Shown one piece after another: positions 12,521 through 23,861 of a stretch of DNA of 64,000 nt. Both the position numbers and the translations under genes were made by a program. The notes below the pieces were generated by a model. It was not told where the DNA came from. It searched no databases and was given only the letters and a program-made list of their open reading frames with translations. The stretch comes from Durio zibethinus (Eukaryota; Streptophyta; Magnoliopsida; Malvales; Malvaceae), in the NCBI RefSeq assembly GCF_002303985.1, contig NW_019167926.1:7832206-7896205 (forward strand), in the 5' to 3' direction. The stretch's first letter is position 1. The number at the start of each line of letters is the position of its first letter.

Positions 12521-12939
12521 ATTATTTTAGCCAAAATAAAAAGTAAAAAAAAAAAAAAAATCCAACCCAAAAACCATTAACTAAAAACCCACAAAAAAGG
12601 CAACAAAGGAAGCCTCCTTGTTATGATGGTTTCCAAAACTCAAGATTTGTTTTGTTAAAAATTATACCTATCAAACTTTCTTACAAATTTCTCTTCTTTT
12701 CTTTGTTTTGTTTTGTCTCAAAATATTCTTAAAAATCTTCCTTTTTTTTTTTTTTTTTTTTCCATTTGATTGTTTTTGTTTATCCAATCCTTCAAAATAA
12801 TGGGTCTTTTGAGTCTTCTTAGACAGGCTTATAACTGAAAAGATCATACAAAAGTCTTCATTGTTTCATAAGGTATGTAAGAGGAAAATCTCTGTTGGAT
12901 CTTTTTTTTTTAATAATTATGTCATGTAGGTGTTTATTT

Positions 12940-13560
12940 TTGTTTGATGTTTCTGAGATGATGGGTGTCTGTCGAAAGTTCTTTATTTTTTATTGCAATT
13001 TCTGGAAATGCCCATAATTTTTTTTCCATTTTAATGCTTGTAAAAGATTGGCTATATACAATTTGGTTATTGTTTTGTTTGATGCTTTGAAGCTACAGAT
13101 TGATAGGTGTCTGAAAGTTTCTAATTTTGTTCGAAAGTTCATATCTTTGTATTTCTAGACATACCCATCACTGGGTTTCAATTTTAACGCATGTAGAGAG
13201 GTGACAATATGAAATTTTATTCATGGTTTCGAGTCAATCGATGTTGTAGAAATTGATTGGTGTTTGAAAATTTTTTATTTTATTCTAAAGTTTTTTTTTT
13301 CTTTTTTGTAATTTTTAGTCAAAACCATCAATTTGTTTCATTTTAATGCATGCTGAGATTGACAATGTGGAATTCTGTTCATGGTTTCAAGTTCTTGTCT
13401 TTTGTTTGATTAATTTAAGGTATAGATTTATTAGTGTCTGAATTTTTTTAAAATTTATCTGGAGCTATATTTTTGAAGTTCTAGACATGCCAGTCAATCT
13501 TTTTCCATTTTAATGCATGCAGACGTTGACTATTTGGAATTCTAGTCTTGGAGTTTCTTG
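12940..13560 (+). repeat. Diverged tandem array, about 4 units of 150-167 bp, in the PP2C leader intron
   Basis: The landmark (C/A)ATTTTAAYGC recurs at about 13029, 13192, 13341 and 13508. It is followed in each unit by a GA-rich stretch, GACAATATGGAATT-like sequence, GTTCATGGTTTC, TTTGTTTGAT, then ATTGATTGGTGTCTGAAA and TTCTAGACATGCC before the next landmark. Units differ by many substitutions and indels, so the array is old. It lies wholly within the inferred 5' UTR intron. Confidence 0.7.
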
Positions 13561-13959
13561 TTCATTTTGTGCATTTTGGGGGCATTCGTATTGGTTTGTT
13601 GGATCTCCAAAAGCATAAATATATTGATTGTGCCTAGATTCTTATTTTGTGCTCTGAATTCATTGCAGTTTTATGTGAATAACCACTTTATGCTGCTGTT
13701 AGTAATGCCTGTCTGTAAGATTTGTCTAGAATCGTGCAGTTTATGGGATTAAAATGAAGGTTTTTTAATATCATTCTATTGCAACTGTGCAGATTAATGT
13801 TGTCTGCATTTATCAATGTGTGTTTGATTTCTGAAACTTCTGTTGCGGGTTTGGAAATTGAGCGGAAGCCAGAGCAAATATTTAGGGTCAATAGAGTTTC
13901 CAGTATTGATTTTATGAACAATTTGATTGCTGGGTCATTTGGGTGAGAATATGTAAGCC

Positions 13960-16900
13960 ATGGTAACAGCAGTATTAATGCGAATTGTGTCCTGCTGGAG
14001 GCCTTCCGTTGAGGGTGAAAATTCTAGTAGAGTTGGGGATGCTAATGGTAGGGTTGATGGATTGTTGTGGTACAAAGATTCAGGAAAACATGTTAATGGT
14101 GAGTTTTCAATGGCAGTAATTCAAGCAAACAATCTATTGGAAGACCATAGCCAACTTGAATCAGGTCCATTGAGCTCATTTGAATCAGGGCCTCATGGGA
14201 CATTTGTTGGAATTTATGATGGTCATGGTGGTCCAGAAGCTGCTAAGTTCATAAATGAACACCTTTTTGGCTATATGAAGAGTATGTTATTGTTTCTCCT
14301 GTTTATTGAATTGAATCATAATTTGTTATTTGTCTCTTTAAATTTGGATGTATTTTGATGTTTGATGAGTGACATCTTGGCTTGTTTCCTTTGGTTGTCT
14401 TGGAAACTTCATATTTGATAGTCATGAGATATTTAAAGCTGGATCATGCACCTTAAAGAAGGACCAATGAAGTTGAAGTAGGCATGTTTGAGTGAGGCAG
14501 TGAGGATGGAACTTCACAATTTAACAAGCATTTATATTTTCATTGCAGTCTTAAAAGTCAGATTTGGAATGGGTTTTGGTTACTGTTGATGATATACATA
14601 GAGAAGATTTTGCACATTGTTGAACTGGATGGGAGTAATCTTCAAAAAAAAAAAAGTTTGCTACTTTATGGTTTCTGAAGAAATGGAAGATAATTTAGTT
14701 TTTTTTGCATATTCGGGAACCTAGAACTTGGGTAACTGAACTATATGTTCCTGAAGTTTGTGCTATAGTCTCAAGTCATGCCTGCTCACTGCAAAGGTCT
14801 TAAGAGTTTCAAAAGTTAAGTTGTCGATATGTTTTTTGGAGCTTGAGGATCTGTCTATTTCTCTTCATATTCTCCATTTCCATAGTTTACAAGCAACAAA
14901 TGTCAAATTTGGACTCAACTCTGATCCTCTTTTCCTACCTCTCTCCATCAAATTTCTTTTGCCTATAGTTCTAGTTTCCAATTTTTGATAGCTAATGCAT
15001 ATTTTTACTGACTCGACAGCTATTAATGGTGCAGAGTTTACAACTGAGAATCATGGAATGTCAGCTGATGTAATCAACAAAGCTTTTTTGGCAACCGAAG
15101 AGGATTTTCTTACTCATGTCAAGAAGCTGTGGCTAAGTAAGCCACTAATTGCTTCTGCTGGTTCATGTTGTTTGGTAGGAATAATTTGTGGTGGACTGCT
15201 ATACATTGCAAATGCAGGAGATTCTCGAGTGGTCTTAGGAAGACTGGAAAAAGACTTTAAAGAGGTAAAAGCAGTTCAGTTGTCATCTGAGCACAATGCT
15301 AATGTTGAATCCGTACGGGAGGAGTTGCGATCATTGCATCCTAATGATCCACAGGTTGTGGTCCTCAAGCACCAAGTATGGCGCGTGAAGGGTATAATAC
15401 AGGTAATTTATTGTGTCTTTGGAATAATTCTATTTTTTTGTTGATAGTTTGTTGTTACCGTTTTTTCTTCTATAACATTTCTTTTCAAGACATTGATGCA
15501 ACCACTTTAAATTGATAAAAGTTGGTCAATTACTTTCTCATTCCAATATCCAGCCTGTTTTATAGATTTATAGTTCAGCACATACCAACTAGGGTGTTAG
15601 TCTTTTTCAATTTCTACTTGGTTCCAGAATTTGGAATATTTTACTTCATTTTAGGTTTCCATAGGAGAACTGCTACCTGAATTGTTATCAGTTTCTATGT
15701 TTATTTTCTTAGTAAACCATCATAGTGCTATTTATAAATTCTTGCTTTCAATATAGATGTATGATCCAAAGCAATCCTGACCCTATCTAATCCCTTTACC
15801 ATCTAAGAAGCAATCCCGAGATTATTTATTAGTTAATTATTCATTCATTTATATCTTTGATATGGACTATACCTAGGGATGGCATCGGGTCGGGTTCGGG
15901 GTGGGTTTTGCTTGCCCCGAACCCGACCCGACTTTATGCTTTAGCATACCCGAACCCGATCCTACCCGATTTTTTAATACCCAAACCCGACCCGATACTA
16001 TGTAAACCGTACCTGACCCGACCCGACCGAAATTAATAAAATATTATTTTTTAAAATATAAAATATTATTTTTAAATATAAATTATTTAAAAATATCATT
16101 ATATAAATATATAATAAATAAAATTAATTAAAAAATAATTTTTATATAATGTCGGTTCAGGTCGGGTTTTAGGCCATAACCGAACCCCGACCTGAAACCA
16201 GAATTCAAAAAAAAAAAACACCGTCCCTATTGGGGTCGGGTCGGGCCGGAACCCGTCGGGGACGGGGTTGATTGCCGTCCCTAACCATACCAGAATCCAA
16301 ATTGTTCCCTTGTTTATAACAACATTTGATGAGAATACTTGCATGCACTGCCAGGAGAACCAGCTTTGTGTTTTGATCAGTAATCATTGTAAAAACTTAC
16401 TTTGGGATGTAGAGGGGTTTTATTGATAATGTTGAGGAAAGATAAATTCAAGAATTTCTAAGTTCATAATTCACCTGCTTTAGTGATGATTTTGTAGTCT
16501 TCATGGGAATGGTTTCAGGTTAACTAACAACATAAGTGATGTTTAGATGTATGAAATATGATCTGAATATGATATTTTGAGAATTGAAATATGTTTCATG
16601 ACTTTCAAAGGAACACTTCAGGGGAATTGCCATTTGAATTACTATCAATCTGAGAGAGAGAATTAGCATGATCTACACAACAAGCATGTGCAAATTGATA
16701 ATCAATTGACCAAAGTTTATCATGTGACAGATTTCAAGATCCATTGGTGATGCTTATCTAAAGAAGGCAGAATTCAACAAAGAACCTTTATTGCCAAAGT
16801 TTAGAGTTCCAGAATCATTTGATAAGCCAATCCTACAAGCTGAGCCAGAAATATTAGTACGGAAACTCCATCCTGAAGATCAGTTTCTTATATTTGCATC

Positions 16901-17661
16901 AGATGGTCTATGGGAACACCTTAGTAATCAGGAGGCAGTTAACATGGTCAACACTTGTCCACGTAATGTAAGAATTCTTTTTTTGATTTTATTTTGATGT
17001 ATTTAAACTGGTTAATATTGTTGTGGTTACGCCCGCAATTGAGTTCTAAAACAAAATGGCTCTTATGCCATCAGAATCGTAAGAACTCCGGACCTTTCCT
17101 TTCCCCCACTTTCCAATCTGTAATAAACAAATGAAGGTGATTGATGAGTAGTGTTGTCTTCTCTATACAGTCAACTACATGTTTATCCTCTGCAACCTAG
17201 AAAATGGGTCCTTGTCCTTGAAGCAGCTGCTGCTGGCTTTTCTTACATTATGTAATTAATGTAATTGCCAACATATTATTACTAGACCAGAACATTTTAA
17301 AGGTTTTTCTTTTCTGTTCTCTTTCCTTCTCCATATACGTGAGTTATATGTTGAGTTGACTGGGAAGTAATCAATGTTTTGGTGATTAAGTTGCTTCTGG
17401 ATATACTTATAAGAGATGCTTACACAGGGTATTGCCAGGAGACTTGTCAAAGCTGCACTTCACGAAGCAGCAAGGAAGAGAGAAATGAGATACTCAGACT
17501 TGGAAAAGATTGACTGCGGAGTGAGGAGGCATTTTCATGATGATATAACAGTGATTGTTTTGTTTCTGGATTCCCATCTGATAAGCCGCAGCTCCTGGCT
17601 AGGACCCCTGGTTTCAATCCAAGGAGGTGGTGGAGGAGTCTCCGGAACTGGCAACTGCTAA
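13960..17661 (+). CDS. Protein phosphatase 2C, clade D type (At3g55050-like)
   Basis: Four coding exons: 13960-14281, 15035-15402, 16731-16967 and 17428-17661, giving 386 residues. The PP2C metal-site motifs are in order: LEDHSQ (61-66), DGHGG (87-91), GDSRVV (169-174), SDGLW (287-291) and HDDIT (346-350). WRVKGIIQISRSIGD joins exons 2 and 3 exactly. The N-terminus (RVDGLLWYKDSGKHVNGEFS) and the C-terminal DSHLISR are hallmarks of plant clade D PP2Cs. Known members dephosphorylate the penultimate Thr of plasma-membrane H+-ATPases and oppose SAUR-driven cell expansion; that role is by family. A second in-frame Met at residue 7 is an alternative start. A leader intron with a repeat array precedes the ATG, and intron 2 holds a hAT-like element. 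Confidence 0.95.
15874..16283. mobile_element. hAT-like MITE with CGGGT-rich subterminal repeats, in PP2C intron 2
   Basis: The ends are inverted: TAGGGATGGCATCGGGTCGG on the left and, read inward from the right, TAGGGACGGCAATCAACCCC. Flanking 8-mers ACTATACC (15866-15873) and ACCATACC (16284-16291) match at 7 of 8 positions, the 8-bp target duplication expected of hAT elements. Both flanks carry many CGGGT/ACCCG words while the core is pure AT. It is 410 bp long with no coding capacity; a minus-strand frame over it is a by-product. Confidence 0.85.
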
Positions 17662-18616
17662 TGCAACAGGTCCTAGACCTTTATCATTTGCTCCCCATTC
17701 TCTCCTTTTGTATGAAGAATCATTTTTCTTTTTCCTTTTAAAGAAAAGAGATTGAAAATGATTTGTTTCCAATGTATAGCCATGCAATTTCGGAACTTGT
17801 TTCCCTATAGCCATAATAGAATTATCTATAGATGTCAGTTACCAGTTAGAGAGTGCCTAAGAGAGAATCATTCTTTGAAGTTTACTCTGGTGACTGACGC
17901 ATGATAATTGAAAAGCTATAAATTCGTTGACATCTATGGTATCATCCATTTATCCTTAAGAATTGCTTTATATTCTGCCACTAAATTCAAGTACATCTTT
18001 ATTGTGGTTCATTCTAATTGTTGCTGTTGCGTCGTAGTCTTATCTGTTACTGGAGTGCGACTCCAGTACAACCAGAGGTTTTCTCTCTTCCGGGTATATC
18101 TCCGAATGTAGCATCTATGGAGATCTAGCTTCCTAGTTTCATCCCAACTTGAATCATATCAGCAGATGAATGTAGCACCGTATGAACTGTTGCAGAAGTT
18201 TGATCAAATGTGACATTGATCTAACATGTGTGATGGAACAATTACAGTGAACTTAAGCGGGGGTTTGGAGTTTAGTTTTATTTGCGTTACAGTATAGTTT
18301 GTTACAGTATAATTTATCTCGTTATCAGTTAAATTTAAATATCAATTTTAATAAAATTTATTTAATATAAATTTTTAATAAATTATTTTTAATTATAATT
18401 ATTGTAATTTTTTTAATCTTAATTACAATAATTTTTAGTATTATTTTTAATTTCATCCAAATGCAGACACTGAGGAGTATTTTTTTTTTCTTTTCAAAAA
18501 ATAAAATAAACAAATTTCATTTTTATTTAAACAATATGACAGAAAATAACTATCCGAAAGGAGTATCCGACCAACCAACAATACACACTTGTCGCAGAAA
18601 AAAAAAACCCAAAGAC
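17662..18616. other. PP2C 3' UTR and GSTL promoter
   Basis: No gene seen. 17662 to about 18200 is 3' flank of the PP2C gene. From about 18250 to 18470 an AT-rich block is bounded by GGGTTTGGAGTTT and, on the other strand, GCATTTGGATGAAA, which may be the ends of a small MITE, but no target duplication is clear. The GSTL 5' UTR follows. Confidence 0.5.
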
Positions 18617-21600
18617 ATGGCTGCTTTGAAAGTATGCTATGCTTGTGGCATTGGCCCTGGTTCCTCCTCCTCAACCTTGACATGTTCACCAATTCACACA
18701 GCTCCATTCTCCTCCAATCAAATTAGAAGAATCTTACCCAGAACCACAGGTTCATCTTCATCTGTCCTGGTCCGTGCAGTTCTCTCTTTTCACTTTCCAA
18801 CTCCCTTCCCATTTTGCCCATTGCCTGTTACAAAGAAAGCTACCAGGTTATCCCCAGCAATGGCAACTGGGTATGTTATAGTTTTCTGCTTTCCTGTCTT
18901 GTAATAAATTGTCTTCTTTTTTTTACTTAATGGTGTTAGCATCACTTAGTTTTGTTTTGAGTTTTACAACAGAAAGTAGCAAAAAAAAAATGGGGTAAAG
19001 CTGAAACTTCAGGGTAAATTCCATTGAATTTTGCCAAACTAATTCCCTAATATTTAACCTATGAAATATCTTTTATCCTATGCAACTTGATTTTTTTTTA
19101 ACTCTTTTTCACGTATCTGCAAGCCATTCACATAAAGTTACATAGTGATTATAGAATCTATCATTTAATCACCGAGAATTCCTATGAACTAAGAACTCTT
19201 ATCCACTAATTATATTTCCTTGTAAACAAACTTAATCATCAAATAAATTTCTAACCAATAATCAGACACCATACCATATTACCAAAATAATAATAATAAT
19301 AATGGTGAAGTGACAAAATGAATATGGACAGTCTTTTCTTTGTAGTCTAGCCAAATTAATTGCTTTTAGAAGTTAGAACATTGCAATTTCAATCTAGAAT
19401 CAGTTCCACATTTTATTTCTAAAACCAAGGATAGTTAATTTAACTCTCTACATACAGAAATATCCAAGAGATTCTTCCAGCAGCTCTTGATTCCACTTCA
19501 GACCCACCTCCAATCTTTGATGGAACAACAAGGTTTGTAAGAAATTTACTTCACTTTACTTCAATTACTTGAACTAATACTGAAATTTTAGCATTCTGTA
19601 GTTGAATTTGTTTCTTGATTAGTTTCAAATGTTCATATGATTTTTCAACCAATGTGAATTCTGTTATTTGAAGGTTGTATATATCTTATACATGCCCCTA
19701 TGCACAGCGAGTTTGGATTACTCGGAACTGCAAGGTTTTCTCTATAACTCTTCTCCTTTTCTGGGGTTTTATTGGTTTTATCCTTTATTTGGTTCCTGTG
19801 AAAAGTAGGAAAGGAAGTGAAATATGTTATTTACCCTGCCCCATCTTTTAGCCAAATATTTTTTGTTTTCTTCAATGATCCTCTTTCTAGGGTTGCAAAC
19901 AAGTCAAATTGCTCAGGAGATATTCGGGTCTGATTTGAAAAAACTCAAACTCAGACTCATTTATTGTCAAGTTGAGCTTGAGTTATTTGAGTAAAGAGTC
20001 AAGCTTAGTTCGAACAATTTAATACAGACTCGAGAGGCTCACAAGTCTAATTGAGTTTAATCGAGCCTTTTATTTTATATAATAGTAAATGACAAAATAT
20101 AATAATTATGTCAATATTTATAATTTTAGCGGGCTTATTAGATTCTATTGAGCCGAGTTCAAGCAACCCAACTAAATTACAAACTGAGCTTGAGCATGAA
20201 AAATGAAGCTTGAGTCAAGCTTTGAGTCTCGAGTTTTTGGGTTCGAGCTTAACAATATCGACTTGATTACACCCCTATCCCTTCCTTCTTCCCTTCCTCT
20301 CTCTATGATAAGAAAAGGCTCCCAAAAGGCACTCTCTAATCCTGCAATGCCAAGTCTGTGTAGAGTTTTGTGATTTAGTAGGGAATTATTGTTTTCTCAG
20401 GCCTTTAGTCATAACTTCAAGTCTTATGTTCAAAACTGTTTTCATATCTTTTCCAAGTTCCTATTGCTTCTCATTATAGGGTTCAGGACTGTAAATGTAG
20501 CTCTAAGCCAAAACTAATTTTGCCTCATTTGTTATTTTACATGTTGGATTGAACACTTTCCTTATTGTTTACAATTTTGAAAACCAGGGATTGCAGGACA
20601 AGATAAAATTGGTTCCAATTGATCTGAAGAACAGGCCTGCTTGGTACAAGGAGAAAGTCTACCCGGCTAACAAGGTGAGGCCACATATCTATGCACCATG
20701 CGGTATGCTTGACGAGATGTCTGAACACTGTGGACAATGACATAAGATAGTTGCATATTTTCTTAATATTTTTTGTTTAGGGTATCATAGAGGCCATAGT
20801 CTGGGGATATAAGAAAGAGTTGCAAGTGTTGAGATTCGCCTCATAGACCTATTAGATGTCACCTCTTAAAAATGATTGTACGAGTCAACTGAGTTAAGTT
20901 TTGAATTCATATTTTCTTTATATTTGTTTCTAGAACACTCGGTAGAAACGAAATTGCCGTTACTAATGAGGGTTTTCTAATGATGGCAATGGCTAACAAG
21001 AGCATCTCTCAGAAAAGGATAAGAAAAATGAGGGCTGTTATAAGTAGCATTTCAAGTTCATGGATTTTTCTTAAACATTACTTGGTAAAACAACTTTTAA
21101 TTTCATTCAATGGAATTTCTTAAAACCATTATCTGAACTGACCTGATAGTGCATACGCTAAAACTGACATGACATACAAAAGATCATCAAAATAATGACC
21201 CAAAGAGGGAGATGGCGGTATGTGGAGATTAAACATGAGATGATAAAATATATGGAGAATGAATTCGGAGTTTAGTTCGGTTGGTACATAATATCAACCT
21301 AAAGAGGTGGCATTCAAATGTCTGAGATTCAAATACCAGTGCCTGCAACTTGCTCCTTTATCCTCAGGCTACAGTCTTTTTTTGTAAAAAAAAATAGAAA
21401 ATAATGTGAAAGGACCGAGAACTAACACTCTGCAATTTTCTTTTCTGCACTAAGTTATTGGGAGATCTGTGCAGGTGCCAGCATTGGAACACAACAACGA
21501 AGTGAAAGGAGAGAGTCTTGAATTGATCAAGTATATAGATAGTAACTTTGAAGGGCCTTCACTTTTCCCTGATGTAAATTCTTTAAATTCCTTGATTAGT

Positions 21601-22634
21601 TGTTTGCTAGCTTCATAGATTTTTTTGTACATGCTTATTCTCTATATGACAGGATCCTGCCAAGAAAGAGTTTGCTGAAGAGTTGTTCACCTACATTGAC
21701 TCATTCTATAAAACAGTGACTTCTTCATTCAAAGGAGATGGAAACGAAGCTGGTGAGTCCAACTCTTATTTCTCTTCATTTGGAATATGTAAATGATATT
21801 ATGTGAACCTTAACCATAAACTGCACTAGGTGCCGCATTTGATTACATTGAAACAGCCCTTTCCAAGTTTGAGGGACCCTTCTTCCTTGGGCAGTTTAGT
21901 CTGGTAAGTGAAAATCTTTTGTCTGTCACAGAAATTGTATTTTTTTTCAAAGAGGAGTTTGAAGCCCGTAGACAGAGAAAAGGAATTGCAAATTCCAAAA
22001 TTTAATCCCCAGACCTGTTAAATGCAATCTCTTAAGAATGGTTACATAAACCAATTAAACTAAATTCCAGATTTATAAAAATTACAGCTTTGCTAGTCAG
22101 TTGGCGATATGCTCTTAATTTTCTAGTATCAGAAAGTAGAGTGTTAAACATTGGCCTATTTTTTCATGAACGAAGTCACTTTTGATCACATGGAACAAAA
22201 AATGTTTCCTGTCGTTTTCAGGTGGATATGGCTTATGCTCCATTCATTGAAAGATTTCAGCCTTTTTTGTTGGAAGTGAAGAAGTATGACATTACTCTTG
22301 GCAGGCCTAAACTGGCAACTTGGATTGAGGTATTGCCAGATATTATTTGTCTAAATCTAGAAAACATGTTCAACGTTGAAATGACTTTTCTAATCTATCG
22401 GACTGGAATGTTGTACCAGTTTGGGTTTTTTTTTTTTTTTTTATGGATTTTTATAGTAAATCTATGCTTGGCAGGAGATGAACAAAAACGAGGGTTACAA
22501 ACAAACCAGGCGTGATCCAAAGGAACTTGTTGAGAGCTACAAGATACGTTTCATGGTACTCCATTTTTAAAGCTTAAGCAGTATCGAAAATTCTCAGTTT
22601 CCCTAACCTGTTCCCTTTGCAGGCTCAGCTTTGA
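18617..22634 (+). CDS. GSTL2: Lambda-class glutathione transferase with plastid-type leader (GSTL2-like)
   Basis: Ten exons: 18617-18870, 19458-19532, 19674-19734, 20588-20674, 21475-21573, 21653-21752, 21830-21903, 22222-22329, 22475-22555 and 22623-22634, giving 316 residues with consistent phases. Residues 1 to about 80 are Ser/Thr/Pro/Arg-rich and lack acidic residues, like a plastid transit peptide. The GST domain starts at ATGNIQEILPAALD. SYTCPYAQRVW contains the lambda-class active-site Cys117 in place of the usual Ser/Tyr. The C-terminal helical domain runs to MAQL. Lambda GSTs act as thiol transferases that reduce glutathionylated quercetin and similar compounds; this comes from the family. 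Met82 (ATG at 18860) starts exactly where cytosolic lambda GSTs start. The last exon encodes only three residues and is tandemly duplicated. The symbol rests on the leader and the gene order. Confidence 0.93.
19888..20277. mobile_element. hAT-like non-autonomous element in GSTL intron 3
   Basis: Left end TAGGGTTGCAAACAAGTC; right end read inward TAGGGGTGTAATCAAGTC. The interior carries GAGCTTGAG / CTCGAGTTT words typical of a widespread plant repeat. Flanking 8-mers CCTCTTTC and TCCCTTCC agree at only 5 of 8, so the target duplication is weak. Length 390 bp. Confidence 0.6.
21262..21382 (+). mobile_element. Possible tRNA-derived SINE in GSTL intron 4
   Basis: TTTAGTTCGGTTGGTA (from 21271) resembles a tRNA A box, and GAGATTCAAATACC (about 21323) a decayed B box, with about 50 bases between them. 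The segment ends in a T-rich tail (CTTTTTTTG). No target duplication was fixed. Confidence 0.4.
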
Positions 22635-22709
22635 ACAACAGGTATTCCCTGTTTGTCCTACTCTGCAGGCTGAACTGTGAACAACGGAATTCCCTGTTTG
22701 TCCTACTAT
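22618..22709 (+). repeat. 46-bp tandem duplication containing the GSTL terminal micro-exon
   Basis: Two copies, 22618-22663 and 22664-22709, each with TGCAG acceptor, a 12-base terminal exon and CCCTGTTTGTCCTACT. Copy 1 exon reads Ala-Gln-Leu-stop (22623-22634), copy 2 Ala-Glu-Leu-stop (22669-22680). Confidence 0.85.
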
Positions 22710-23861
22710 GAAATCATCGTACCAAGTCTGTTATTTCCAATGGTACTTCTAGTATTCTCCACTTCAAATCCTTCCTTCCCCCAATCAAAAAGGAGAAAAG
22801 AAAGACAAATTAGAACAGTTTTGCATAATGACTGATGTAATCTTATGATAACAAGAACTCCCCTTGGATTGAAATGGTTGTTTTATTTGTGACGTTTTTG
22901 CCTGCAGGGGTGGGCAACCAACTATCTTTGTCCAACAGAATTCAGGATATGCCATTATTAAAAACAATGAAAGAAGTATTAACCAGAATCATATCTCTCT
23001 TTATGAAGCTATATGCATGTAAATCTCTCGTGTATGGCCAAAAGTTGATCAGAGTATCATTAAAATGTAGTTATGCCTGCAATCCAATCAGTTACTGCAT
23101 GTAGAAAAGCATCACATGCGAATGCAATGGCAACTTACCATGGAGAGTGTGACAGAGAGAACTACATCCAATTGCTTTTGACGAAGATGCTTTCTGCTCA
23201 AGAGCCTTCCAATAAGAATAGAAACTGCTCAATAATCTGGGGAAGCATAGCCCTGCTCTGCTGCATGCTGAAGATTCAAGGACTTGAGAGTTTTCTGATA
23301 TCAATTTTATAATCAATTCATCATCATAATATAAAACAGGGTATGAAATTTTGCTATACATAATATGATCTGCCTCAAATATTCTTGTGTATAACCTGTA
23401 AGCAGCTACTTGACTAGTAATAGTCATTTACACTACAATGGCACGGTAAGAGTTTCTTCATCTCTAGTTGCAGTAGCAAATTACAGCATAAATTGTGCTT
23501 CTATTGGGACTCAATTTACTTTAAGGACCCGGCATCCTCCACAAAAATAGAAGATGCCTCATTCCAACTTCTAAACCCTCATCACAAATATATCAACCCA
23601 AAAATATTCTGAAACTTATGAAATAGGAACAGCCCACAAATATATTAATACTACCCTCACCAAAACAGTTAATTAGAAAAAACTTTGATAGTTGTGAACT
23701 TCGAAAGAAAGGACTTTCTCCTCAATCCAGTGAAATATAGAATCCAGCTTCACGCGTGTGCAGATGTTTGTCAGAAAGGACATGAAGTAACATGAGAGAT
23801 CAGCCACAAACAGTCAGCACCAAAAATTCGCAAGCAAATGCAACCCAACCGGTAGAGATAA
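22635..23861. other. Convergent 3' flanks of GSTL and PGP synthase
   Basis: No gene recognised. Apart from the duplicated micro-exon the DNA shows no repeat ends. Frames of 60-111 codons here on both strands have no family features and cross each other. Confidence 0.6.

Larger units (their letters stand above)
9418..13959. other. Divergent intergenic region: amidase promoter, repeats, PP2C promoter and leader
   Basis: No protein gene recognised. The first 130 bases are the amidase 5' UTR and promoter. The rest is AT-rich and holds a solo-LTR/TRIM-like repeat (10951-11122) and a TIR element (11775-12520). The PP2C promoter is probably around 12550-12800. A likely 5' leader intron runs from the donor AG|GTATGT near 12872 to an acceptor near 13792. 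An 80-codon frame at 10208 shows no family features. Confidence 0.6.

Noticed and set aside
16099..16344. Minus-strand frames rich in Pro/Arg/Gly
   Set aside because: They lie on the CCCGAC-rich flank of the hAT-like MITE and are composition artefacts.
20549..20740. 63-codon frame in the GSTL region
   Set aside because: It is GSTL exon 4 read through into intron; the exon ends at the GTGAGG donor after 20674.
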